A stretch of DNA of 27,838 nt from Oppiella nova. Its lineage: Eukaryota; Arthropoda; Arachnida; Sarcoptiformes; Oppiidae. Location of the stretch: NCBI GenBank assembly GCA_905397405.1, contig CAJPVJ010000332.1, positions 1-27,838 on the forward strand, written 5' to 3'. The notes beneath the pieces are model-generated. The model ran no database searches. It had not been told where the DNA came from and saw nothing but the letters and a program-made list of their open reading frames with translations. Positions within the stretch are counted from its first letter, which is position 1; every line of letters starts with the position of its first letter. Shown here piece by piece: positions 1 to 10,281 of the stretch. The position numbers and the translations under genes were made by a program.

Positions 1-2584
1 CTCCAATCGTTATATTGAATTCACTTTATAATAAAAATATATCAATCAATCATTTTATTTGATAAATAATAAATACAACTATTAATTCATTTATTGCATA
101 CGTAATGAAATGTTTAATGAATGTATATTTTATATATTTTTGGGTTGAAATAGAAATGCAAAAGTCAGACAACCTTTACATCCAATCAATCATTTCGATA
201 AAAATTATTAAATTATTTGTTATCAACGACTCTCCCATAAAAATAAACGTAATGACAATTTCATACACTATTAAAGGGTTTAAAATTAACTAATCGATAA
301 ATAAGTCGTTGAATTTAAATATAATTCCCATATATCAAGGTAATTCAAAATGTTGAAACAAAACAAACAGTTATTGAACGCAAAGTAATGAAAGGTTACG
401 TCACTCGTCGACCAAAACTTTTTTCAACCGATAATACATTGTCTCGATTTGATTAGTGGTGTGTTTTTGGGCCCAAAAGCAAAATTGAAAACTTAGTTAT
501 AAGGATATGTACAGTAATACTGAACATCGAGTATATACCAGGAGTTACTCGTATTTGGCAATCAAACGAGCCGTGAATTTTGTGATACATGTGTGAAGTG
601 GACAGATGTGTGCGAACGCCAGATATACAGAACTGGTCTGACAGGCCAGCCAGGGATGGATAGCACCGACCGCTTATACTTATGATTATTATGAATGACA
701 CTTAAAATATAAGGCAAAAAAGCATTGGACAGACAAAAAGCGATCGACTTTTTTCACGGAGAGAATGGAGAAAACTAATGAACAATGAAAAGCAAAAACA
801 TATTTTCAAAGCCTATTGTCTGATCTGTTTTTTACATCATTTGCTGTTGTATTGATTCATAACATAATTATTAGTTATCCACACATGAAATGATAAGTGA
901 TTTTCAAATACCGACAGCAAAAAAGGGATTCAAAATTGTCTATAAAGATAATATCTTTTATAGATTTATATTCTTGTAATGTTCAGCGAAATGCCTTTTT
1001 AAGTGTAATTTGCAATCAAATAATCAGTTATTCATAGAAAATAGAGATATATTTTCTTATAATCAAAAGAATTTATTCACAAATAGTATGTTATGTAAGC
1101 TTTCAGTGAATATCGCGGGAGATATGAGAAGAGAAATGAATTAATGTATGAAAATATTTCCTTTAATATATACATATATACGGCAAAGTGAGTGAAAATA
1201 TTACATAACAAACTTGTGGAGGACTGATAGGCCATACCATACCATAAGTACATAAGCGAGCACTCGATTATATGAAGATATATTACTGTAATTTCTTTCT
1301 ATTAAGACTTTTTTAGTTTTTTATTTCATTTTTCGTCAAAAAATAAAAGAGTGAACACATTATATAATATATAATCTGAGCGTTCAATCTGTGAGTGTTA
1401 TTACTGTATAATGACTTCACAAACACAACACCGAAACTATGTTTAAAAAACTCGGCAAAAGAGAGAGAAGTCTTTATTTCATTTTATTTTGTTTTTAATG
1501 TTTCCTCACTTTCCTCACTCACTCTCTCACCCTATCGTTTGTCAGAGAAATTGATTTCAATCAACAATTATATGCCTCGTTATTATCATCGCCGAAAATA
1601 TAAGTGGGAAACTGCTTCACAAAAATATGATATTATTATATAATACTCTTATATTAATATAAATGTAATGCAATGCTTATAAAGAGTAATACAAAAGCAA
1701 TTTATTTGCGATATTCGTTCACTCAATCTGTCTCTCTCTACCCACTATTATATGTGTATTAAATAGAAATCTTATAATAAATTTTTTTGGTGAATAACAC
1801 TCAAGTAATAAACATTAGAGTTATATAAAGTGTATACTAAAGGCACGGATATTATGAAAAAGAGATATAAACTTTAAAATCTCGTTTTATTTTTGCTCAT
1901 TTGATACAAAAACGCTTATTTCGTATTCAAAAGACATTCACCGAAATAAAGATATAAAGAAATAATTTGGCTATAATTTAGGGTTAATTTTCTGAGTGAT
2001 TACTTCCACCAAAAAACACAACACTTTGTCTTCAAATTGATATCTTATCAGCGAAAGAGTGAAAAATAATTTGACGGAAATATTAATTCCGCAATAAAAA
2101 CGTCTAAACTATTCAACGGTCTATTCAATCGCTTTTTTTAGTGAAATAACATTTCAAAACTCGTATTATATATGGTATCATAAAATACTCGACAATATAA
2201 GACACAGAAATCAAAATAATTACATCTCAAACACGACTTATTTATTCACTTAAATCATATTTTTCCTCCCGTTTTGTGTCGCAATACATGTCTTATTGTG
2301 TTGTTTATCAGTAATACTATTAGGAGTCGAGAGACTATTGTTTCCCTAATATTAAGTCCACTTATTATTATATTTGCCGTCGAATTAATGATAGCACAGA
2401 CGTGTATACCAGTGCTCATACAGTGCCCACACATCGCAATGACAACCAAGAAATTGTCGACCCGTCTCACTCACTCACATCCCTGTCCTCCCTATGCTCT
2501 CTCTCATGGTATTGTTAACAGTCAAGTATTGAGTGGAACTACAGATCGATTTCAATTATATTTCTCTGTACATACGATTAGCTG
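1..2584. other. AT-rich non-coding DNA
   Basis: No recognisable gene. The short frames have AT-driven composition and no domain motif. A slightly GC-richer patch lies at about 530-680 with a weak minus-strand frame that I could not relate to any family. It could be intron or 3' flank of the Beat-like gene on the minus strand, but no exon was identified. Confidence 0.5.
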
Positions 2585-2676
2585 GAGAGAGAGAGCGAGA
2601 GAGAGAGCGAGAGCGAGAGCGAGAGCGAGAGAGAGAGAGCGAGAGCGAGAGAGAGAGAGCGAGAGAGAGAGAGAGA
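2585..2676. repeat. Purine-rich GA/GC microsatellite
   Basis: About 92 bp of GA repeats regularly interrupted by C, giving GAGAGC sub-units in the middle. One strand is almost all purine. It produces an artificial Arg/Glu-rich open frame (RERERAR type) that should not be read as protein. Confidence 0.95.
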
Positions 2677-4303
2677 CTAAGAGGAATGACTGACTGACTA
2701 TTAAAGGCAATGTTTAGCTACAAAAATGTTTGACTCCTCTACTAAACGGCTTAATAAATGTTAAGTTTTATAGTTATAGTTATATTCCGAGTCCTTTTAG
2801 CCAACGAAACCCTTATTTAGATTTAGTTTTAACTGTTGTTTCGGTTATACTCTAAGACTTAAGCACTGAATATATAGCAGAGAATCAATGAAATGCTCAT
2901 TAATTTTATTCATTCGTTAAAAAAGTCTCATTTAATCATTTCATTACAAAATTTATTTTTCTTATAATATTAATTATAGACCTTTTGTGTGAGCCGTTGA
3001 ATGCAAAGGAATTATTGGATTAAATAATATATATTGTGTTTTGAGACGAAAAATCGATAAAAAAATCTTTGTTTCTCTCATATCATAATTAAATAATGAA
3101 TAGAAAATAGACTAAAATATATGAGTATTTGAATAATACTTTACTTATAATAAATGGAAATGTATTTTCTTTTTTCTATTCAAACATTATTTTACGTACA
3201 AGTGTTTTAACAAGTATTGTATATGTGTGTAATAATTAGTGTTTAAGTTATCAAAACATAACATTTGACTAAAATGATATTTTATTATTATTAGTATTAC
3301 CTAAATATAATTCTTGGTTATTATCTCATTATTATTACTGTTATTATTATCAAGTTATATTCAGATTTGACATTAAATAATATAAAATTTCATTTTTAAA
3401 ATTTACTGTCAGGTCTAAGTTATACTATTATAATATGTAATAAATAATAAAACTATTGAATAAAACCGAAATAAAACTAAAAATTCATTCACTGAATATA
3501 TTATATTACAGTATAATTTGCGACACAAATGAATTGAGTTTATATGTGTGTCTCGAAAGATACGACAAAAAATACAAAAAACTTTTTATATTATAAATAC
3601 TATTCATTCAGACAGAAAAGGATTTGTGAGCCGAGGGAAAGGGATCGGAAAATTCAAAAATCGTGATAAACGTAAAGAAGATTTTTGACGATTTATATGA
3701 GAATTAATGATAAAAAGATAAACTCTTTTTGTTGTTGTCTTAGTTTTCTATCGCAAAAGTGTAGCAAACGTTTCGCAAATCAGATCTAATGCTAAGGTTT
3801 GTTGTGTTTGGGAATGAGAGCTCAGGAATATATTCCGGGTATTGGAGTACTGTATGTGTAAAATAGTAAACATTTATTTTTATATAAGAAATAAATGTAA
3901 TATCTGTGAGAGATATCACATATTATATGAGAAATTATTGTTTATTTTAGCGAATATTTCGGAGCAAATGCTTAAACTCTGAATTGTTTTCAACATTTCG
4001 TGCATTTAAATGAGAATGTGATATAATAATCATCAAAAAAAATCTTGACAAGGATTACGAGTACCAAAAACGCAACCAAAAAACTTACATTAAATTCATT
4101 TCATTTTCATTAATTAGTCTTAAAAATAGCAAAAGATTAAAGTTTTAATTATGCGAACATTTATTACAGTATTATATATATTATATAAATACCGAGTTTA
4201 TTAGGCTAAACAAGAAATCATATGACATAACAAGTTTGCATATAATCGCCGGTAGTTTTGAATTGAAAGACAAGATAATAAATAATTTTTTTAAATCGTT
4301 TCA
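2677..4303. other. AT-rich non-coding DNA
   Basis: No gene or long repeat seen. Short TTA/ATT trinucleotide runs occur around 3280-3350. Nothing else stands out. Confidence 0.5.
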
Positions 4304-4376
4304 AACTAAGACTGCAAGAAAAGCGGAGTGTAAAACAAATCAGAAATTTTTATAATGGTATGCATTGGGAGAGAGA
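4304..4376 (+). repeat. Direct repeat, copy 1 (partner 4492-4564)
   Basis: Starts AACTAAGACTGCAAG and runs into a GA tract. All 73 bp match the second copy 188 bp downstream before the GA tracts diverge. It immediately precedes one arm of an inverted repeat. Confidence 0.93.
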
Positions 4377-4492
4377 GAGAGAGAGAGACCAAATGTTTTT
4401 TATTTCACTTGAAGCGAAAAAGTGTTTTTGAAAAAATATATTTTAATTCCTGTGTTTATCTTTATATGCATTTTATTATCAGTTATAAAATA
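4369..4492 (+). repeat. Inverted repeat left arm (partner 4853-4976)
   Basis: These 124 bp begin in a GA tract, continue as ACCAAATGTTTTTTATTTC, and end AGTTATAAAATA. They are the exact reverse complement of 4853-4976 when compared block by block. The spacer is 360 bp. The arm begins at a microsatellite boundary. Confidence 0.95.
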
Positions 4493-4556
4493 ACTAAGAC
4501 TGCAAGAAAAGCGGAGTGTAAAACAAATCAGAAATTTTTATAATGGTATGCATTGG

Positions 4557-4564
<8 letters not shown>
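4492..4564 (+). repeat. Direct repeat, copy 2 (partner 4304-4376)
   Basis: Second exact copy of the 73-bp sequence, starting right at the end of the inverted-repeat left arm and running into a longer GA tract. The order copy 1, inverted arm, copy 2 is what an erroneous 188-bp insertion at a GA tract would give. Confidence 0.93.

Positions 4565-4599
<35 letters not shown>
4557..4599. repeat. (GA)n microsatellite
   Basis: About 43 bp of GA repeats with one GATA interruption near its start. Confidence 0.95.
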
Positions 4600-4600
<1 letters not shown>

Positions 4601-4852
4601 AAAGAGCGAGAACTAAATCTCTAAAGTCTACACAAAATAAAAAGTTTTTGTTTTCTGCAGAATAACTAATGACTTCAAAGTAAAGGCAGTGAAAGTGAAG
4701 AATAATAATAAAAAAGAGAGTTTTATAAACAAAAAACACAACAATTTTCTGATAACAAAAATCTGATCACAAAAGTAAAGCAGTCGAGCGTTAAATTCTT
4801 GCGAAAAATACACATTCAGTATATTCTGTGCATTACTTATAAAGAGTTTATA

Positions 4853-4976
4853 TATTTTATAACTGATAATAAAATGCATATAAAGATAAACACAGGAATT
4901 AAAATATATTTTTTCAAAAACACTTTTTCGCTTCAAGTGAAATAAAAAACATTTGGTCTCTCTCTCTCTCTCTCTC
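4853..4976 (-). repeat. Inverted repeat right arm (partner 4369-4492)
   Basis: Exact reverse complement of the left arm, ending in a CT tract (4957-4977) that mirrors the GA tract of the left arm. Transcription across both arms would give an RNA able to fold into a 124-bp duplex with a 360-nt loop. Confidence 0.95.
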
Positions 4977-4977
4977 T
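4957..4977. repeat. (CT)n microsatellite
   Basis: 21 bp of CT repeats at the outer end of the right inverted-repeat arm. Confidence 0.93.
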
Positions 4978-5427
4978 AAAAGTACTTCAATAATAAATAC
5001 AATGTTTCCGTTGAATGAATAATTACAAGAGAATTATAAATAAATTTCTAAACAACACTATCTAAGCAAATATACTGCTAATTATAAAACTGGATTTTTT
5101 AGAAAATATTAATAAAATACAAATTAAAAGCAAACTTTGTCTTGAATTATGCATTCGTATCAAAATGTTGATAACAAAGTTTGCTTATTTGATGGATATC
5201 TCTCTCCCCGTATTTCTCAATAGTGGGACAAAAATTCAATTTTTATAATTGAGTTCAAGAAGTGCGAGCAGAAAGTGTACATCAAAGAGATTATGCAATC
5301 GTGAGACTACTTGTGCGCCCGTACTTTTGAATGACATGTTTGTAGTGTCGTATCAAACAAAATATATGCATAAGAAATGTGTCAAAAAAATAAATATCGC
5401 AAAACTTAATTGAAATTTATTGCTTAC
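4978..5427. other. Non-coding DNA downstream of the second Ig exon
   Basis: Nothing coding recognised. On the minus strand it follows the GTAAGC donor, so it is probably the next intron of the Beat-like gene. Confidence 0.45.
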
Positions 5428-5560
5428 AGTAGACTCTGATGTCCTTTACTTCGTGTAATGTTTGAAATCCGGTCTCTTCTGATATCTCGCACCGATAGCT
5501 GCCCTGAGTCTGGAAGTCCGTTGACGTCATATAAATGTCTCCCTTATTGGACTTCACCGG
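5428..5560 (-). CDS. Beat-like Ig-superfamily protein, next exon with the C-terminal half of the same Ig domain (partial gene)
   Basis: This 133-nt minus-strand exon continues the Ig domain from 7407-7202. It reads PVKSNKGDIYMTSTDF, then QTQGSYRCEISEETGFQT, then LHEVKDIRVY, plus one base of a split codon. Cys92 of GSYRC (numbered across both exons) is the F-strand cysteine expected to pair with Cys25, and EISEETGFQT resembles the Beat EVSAEAPSFQT region (family knowledge). The acceptor is TTTCCCAATTAG immediately above 5560 and the donor is GTAAGC at 5427-5422. The exon enters in phase 0, matching the end of the upstream exon, and leaves in phase 1, so the two exons form a symmetric 1-1 Ig module of 339 nt. 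If the donor were not used, the frame would stop four codons later inside an AATAAA motif; splicing is more likely because Beat proteins continue past this domain. No further downstream exon was recognised in 1-5427. Confidence 0.82.
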
Positions 5561-7201
5561 CTAATTGGGAAATAAAGCTTAATTAATTACACAATATTTA
5601 AGAATATATTCATATAATATGCATTTAATAGGAGTTTTAAAACATTATAATTAATGACCTATTTTTAAACGAATTTTGTTTACAAAATATTAAAGAATAT
5701 TCTTACTTAATAAGTGATTGCATTTGGCAACAGAATATTCTGCAATAAGTGTATTGCAAATCTTTTTCAGAGCACTTAAGGCAATATCTCTATCTAAACA
5801 TATATACATGTATTATATCTTTCGTTGTAAAAATATTTTCATAAAAACTCATTTTTGTGTCAAAACATAGAAATTGCATAAATTATATGATTGTGTCGTT
5901 TGAAAGCATGATTGAAGGACTCATTTTAGGGATTTGTTGCGAGAATATTATCATAAAAAATAGTGAAACAAACAGTAAATCTGTGCCATAAATCATCGCA
6001 AACTATACTGTTTTACACTAGTTTTAAGTTTAGAATATAATCAATGGCTTTGAATGAGATATACGTGTATAACCAGAAAAAACATTATTTTTACACCGAA
6101 ATATTCACTGCAACTTATGGCCTGGGATTTAGATTTTCAAATTCAAACCAAACCCATGAGTTTTACAATTCTTATGGATTGCGTTTAATAAACAAATAAT
6201 TAGACAAAACAACTATTCTTAACATATTTTCATTTGAATTACAAGTCTCTAAATTATTTGTCTTAATAATAATTATGATATATTTTTGTGACAATAAAAT
6301 TTACCATTTGTTTGGATGAGGGGGTTATGGCATGAATGTCAGGGCTAACAATAGCTCACTAAATAAATGACAGCTTTTGATGTCAATTCGTTTAATAGAC
6401 TTTTGGTTTCTCGTAAACTCCTGTATATTAACAATGACTTCAAACGAGGGATTCTTAACCATTAAACTTAACACTAGTTTTAACTCTCATTTATTTTTGA
6501 CGGAAGAAATTTGGAGTTTTATTTCAATACAAATACTTAACAATTATTTAATATTATTATTGATCATATTTAAGAAGGGGTGTCGAATATGGGGGGTAGG
6601 GGTAGGAGTTTGAAGTCTTTGTTGAATATAACAAGTAATATAACGATTTTACAGCTCATAAAACACTTCTCACTCCTAATATACTGTACTCTCGAAAATG
6701 GAGAGTAAAAAAAGTTTTGTTAAATTGTCAGGAAATGAATGAAACGAGATGTCAGTTAATATTTTTGTTTTGGTATTAATTTTATAAATTCAAGTGCTTT
6801 TCCAAACGTTTGTGTCAAATAAATATAAATATCAAGAGAAATAATTGCATAAAAACTAAGAAAAAGTAATTATTTTCTGCGCAAAGAATAACGATTTAAA
6901 TTAAGAGAAGATTTTAGACTATATTTTAAAGAATTTTGTTGTTTTTTGTTAATTCAAAATATATAGTCCTTTAGCATAGAGTACTAATCAATACTCTATT
7001 CTCTACAACATTTCGATAAATCAAAAGTAAGGGTTTTATTCCTAATATATTCCGTATAAATATATTCTCAATGAATATAAATTATATTGCATTTCGGGAC
7101 TGCAAAACAAAGTCATTCAATATATATATATATTTTTGCTGTCGTTTGCGATTGGATTTAAAGGCAATTTTAAAGACAACATTAAACGAGTCGATACTTA
7201 C
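5561..7201 (-). other. Intron between the two Ig exons
   Basis: This 1641-bp phase-0 intron is bounded by GTAAGT at its 5' end and a pyrimidine-rich tract plus AATTAG at its 3' end on the minus strand. The interior is AT-rich with no microsatellite of note. It includes a short G-rich stretch on the plus strand near 6577-6610. Open frames inside it look like AT-rich chance frames. The frame continuity of the Ig domain across it is the main support. Confidence 0.8.
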
Positions 7202-7407
7202 GTCCGGATAAACGCCACTCGTATTATACCACGTCTTGGGGTTGGCCTCGGAAACGATAAACCGATAAAACTCTTGATTATCTTTAAACCATTTGATTGA
7301 ATAGATTTGTTGTAATTGTAAATCACAGCTACAGTTAAGCCAAAGGGGATCACCGAATCTGACGTAATCGGGGGCCGTTATCCGCACCGTTTGCAACGAT
7401 TGCACAC
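7202..7407 (-). CDS. Beat-like Ig-superfamily protein, internal exon with the N-terminal half of a V-type Ig domain (partial gene)
   Basis: This 206-nt minus-strand exon encodes two bases of a split codon plus 68 residues, from VQSLQTVRITAPDYVRFGDP to NTSGVYPD. Counting from that V, Cys25 is the B-strand cysteine and Trp39 in IYSIKWFKDN is the core C-strand tryptophan, followed by QEFYRF. This pattern is characteristic of the first Ig domain of arthropod Beaten path proteins, which are secreted or membrane-tethered neuronal guidance molecules that bind Sidestep-family receptors (family knowledge). The acceptor is a pyrimidine-rich tract ending CCCATCAG just above 7407, and the donor is GTAAGT at 7201-7196. 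The exon starts in phase 1 and ends in phase 0. Possible N-glycosylation sites are N24-C-S and N61-T-S. Oddly, a second cysteine (Cys27) sits two residues after the canonical one. A signal-peptide exon should lie at higher coordinates but was not found. The Ig fold is nearly certain; the Beat assignment is likely. Confidence 0.85.
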
Positions 7408-8338
7408 CTGATGGGGACAGACACACAAAAAACGGTTAATACAATATAATTGTCATCGCAATATCTAGTGATCGTAAAAAATATATTATTTTCATGTTTT
7501 GTTTGTGAACATACTGTTTACGAGTAAATAAAATACTAAATTAATCAAATGATTAGATATGGCTCTCGATTATAGCTATAAATAAGTGTTAATCTCTGTG
7601 CATGTGTTCACACAATATGTGTCGCAAAACCATACAAATTAATGGGAAATAAGCAGAAAATGCGGAATCGATTTGACAATAATTATAGCCAACAGTCAAA
7701 CGAAATGACGGATTGATTGTAAAATTGAAATATTAATAAATGAATAAAAAACTTGTTTTCGCAATATCTTTGTTTAATATAAAATATGGCATAAAATCCA
7801 CGTTTTTCTTAGCTATAAAATATGTAATAAAATTTTGTGACAATAACCAAAATTGTATTATAAATGGATTATATAATAGCACCAGAAAAACGACAGAATA
7901 TGACATAAAAGTTTCAAATATTAATAAGAAATTCAATTTTATATTTTATAAATTTTGTTGCAAATAAAAAATAAAAAGCGAAAAGTTTTAGATTTTCACT
8001 GAGAATCTAATTTTTCAAAACCAATATAAATTATTATAAAATATTATATTTTTCCAAAACCTGAATCTCCAGTCAATATAATGTATGCAAAAACTGTGTA
8101 TATTTTAGTTTTTATTTAAATATTATCTTGTAATTTCAAAATCAGCCATAAATTAAACGTTTGGAAAGGGATTTTAATTTTTAAAATAAATCTTTGCATT
8201 TAATTTAAAATTTCAGTAATAGTGTAGAAAAATGCAGTGGTTTTTGATTATTATTAGATTTTGAGCACTCAATTCAAATGTCAACAATCATTAAGTCATA
8301 AAATCTCATCAAAATAGCGTATAGACTGTAGACTATAG

Positions 8339-8376
<38 letters not shown>

Positions 8377-8870
8377 AATTTCGATGTGTATTATATATAT
8401 AAAGTATATATAAAGACAATACAAAGAACGTAATGATGAGAAAACTTAATTATACTATTGGTGTAGGAATTCGTATCACGAGTACAATTAACTGAACAAA
8501 ATTAGTGGAAAAATAGTGCACAGAAATATAGGCTCTCATAAAAATTTATCACAAAATTTACAATAGATTTAATTGGAAACACAGACCAACACTAAAAGCA
8601 ATTAATCTCTACTAAACTACGCAACACGAGAGGGAAAGTAAGAAATTATATTAAATATATGATATTTTATTCATTGATTTACAGCATTAGGATAACTTTA
8701 ATTCATGAGTGAATACAAATTACGGTATAATGTCAGTGAGTATACAGAATTTATAGAGAAGTGTGTGGTTTATATTGTTTTATTATACACCTGTTAATAC
8801 ATCCGTCGCTCATATAATGTCTGTATTGGCCGGGGATGCAAAACCCTATTATAAGCACAACAGTACTCAC
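7408..8870. other. AT-rich non-coding DNA upstream of the first Ig exon
   Basis: On the minus strand this precedes the acceptor of the exon at 7407-7202, so it is probably intron. It contains one GA microsatellite (8341-8374). Overlapping frames on both strands at 7733-7967 are AT-driven and have no recognisable motif. Confidence 0.5.
8341..8374. repeat. (GA)n microsatellite
   Basis: 34 bp of uninterrupted GA repeats. Confidence 0.95.
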
Positions 8871-9312
8871 AAAACCAAATGATTAATAGTCTCATCAGAG
8901 ATAACATATAGTCGTTCATAAAAAGCGACACCGAAATGAGTTTTTTGAAAATTCTGGTCAAATAACAGCACATAATATAAAAAGTTACGAAACGAAACAC
9001 AGCGTAAAAAGTGTCAGAAATTGTCTCCAAATTTGTTTACACAGAATATAATAGGAATCTATTGACGAGAATATATTCTGTGTTCAGAGAATGGAGAAGA
9101 AGATTAAAATGCAAAACAGACACTCAGTTTGGCTAACAATCGGATTAAGCATTTTGTCACAACAAAAGCATACTATTGATACGTTTCGCAATGCTTTTAG
9201 ACTTTTATAGACGACATATAGATATTTGTTTCTTATTCTTTGAGTTTTGTTTGAAAATTTGCTTCTTTTGAAGTCAAATCATTCAATTCATTCAATTCGC
9301 TTTCTTTTTATC

Positions 9313-9358
<46 letters not shown>

Positions 9359-9420
9359 GTATATTTCACTATTTCTCTCTTCACATCTTTATTACAACTC
9401 ATTATGAATAACAAAAACAG
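8871..9420. repeat. Tandem duplication, 550-bp unit, copy 1
   Basis: Starts AAAACCAAATGATTAATAG and ends TGAATAACAAAAACAG, with copy 2 abutting directly. I counted nine substitutions against copy 2, plus a length difference in the internal CT tract. No coding content or terminal inverted repeats seen. Confidence 0.95.
9317..9356. repeat. (CT)n microsatellite inside duplication copy 1
   Basis: 40 bp of CT repeats near the end of the 550-bp unit. The equivalent tract in copy 2 is shorter by about 6-7 bp, accounting for the unit-length difference. Confidence 0.95.
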
Positions 9421-9862
9421 AAAACCAAATGATTAATAGTCTCATCAGAGATAACATATAGTCGTTCATAAAAAGCGACACCGAAATGAGTTTTTTGAAA
9501 ATTCTGGTCAAATAACAGCACATAATATAAAAAGTTACGAAACGAAACTCAGCGTAAAAAGTGTCAGAAATTGTCTCCGAATTTGTTTACACAGAATATA
9601 ATAGGAATCTATTGACGAGAATATATTCTGTGTTCAGAGAATGAAGAAGAAGATTAAAATGCAAAACAGACACTCAGTTTGGCTAACAATCGGATTAAAC
9701 ATTTTGTCACAACAAAAGCAAACTATTGATACGTTTCGCAATGCTTTTAGACTTTTATAGACTACATATAGATATTTGTTTCTTATTCTTTGAGTTTTGT
9801 TTGAAAATTTGCTTCTTTTGAAGTCAAACCATTCAATTCATTCAATTCGCTTTCTTTTTATC

Positions 9863-9902
<40 letters not shown>

Positions 9903-9964
9903 GTGTATTTCACTATTTCTCTCTTCACATCTTTATTACAACTCATTATGAATAACAAAAACAG
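9421..9964. repeat. Tandem duplication, 544-bp unit, copy 2
   Basis: Second copy of the unit at 8871-9420, about 98% identical. It ends with the same ACAAAAACAG before unique sequence resumes. The substitutions argue against simple contig-end redundancy and for a real duplication or merged haplotypes. Confidence 0.95.
9867..9899. repeat. (CT)n microsatellite inside duplication copy 2
   Basis: 33 bp of CT repeats, homologous to the tract at 9317-9356. Confidence 0.95.
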
Positions 9965-10132
9965 CGAAGAATTTTCTCATCGTTTTTCTGAAGCATTACT
10001 TTTGGTTGTATTGTTGTGTTGAATAAAATACTTACGAATACTTATACCATAAATAAGTGCATAAATCTAAGGTCTGATTGCATTGAGAATTCCTTATCTC
10101 TCATCCCTTAACTTATACTCCAAACAAATTTG

Positions 10133-10136
<4 letters not shown>

Positions 10137-10164
<28 letters not shown>
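10137..10164. repeat. (CT)n microsatellite
   Basis: 28 bp of CT repeats. Confidence 0.95.
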
Positions 10165-10167
<3 letters not shown>

Positions 10168-10262
10168 GTTGGTTTAGAGTCACGAACAGTAAATCAATTA
10201 CAAGTATATAACATATTATAAGATATGAGGGCTAACCGTTAGTTTACTCTTATAAAAACACT

Positions 10263-10281
10263 ATAATAATAATAATAATAT
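10263..10281. repeat. (ATA)n trinucleotide run
   Basis: About six AAT/ATA units in a row; short and common in AT-rich DNA. Confidence 0.8.

Noticed and set aside
453-701. Minus-strand frame with a GSFDC motif recalling the F strand of an Ig domain
   Set aside because: No matching B-strand cysteine/tryptophan pattern, no convincing splice sites, and the surrounding residues do not resemble Ig or Beat sequence.
2274-2693. Longest open frame in the window (139 aa) ending in an Arg/Glu-rich tail
   Set aside because: The tail is a direct read-through of the GA/GC microsatellite and the rest has no domain motif or coding-like composition; an opposite-strand frame overlaps it.
4355-4936. Frames on both strands sharing a peptide that begins KRKSVFEKIYF
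   Set aside because: The shared peptide arises because the two arms of an inverted repeat read the same on opposite strands; it is not a gene family.
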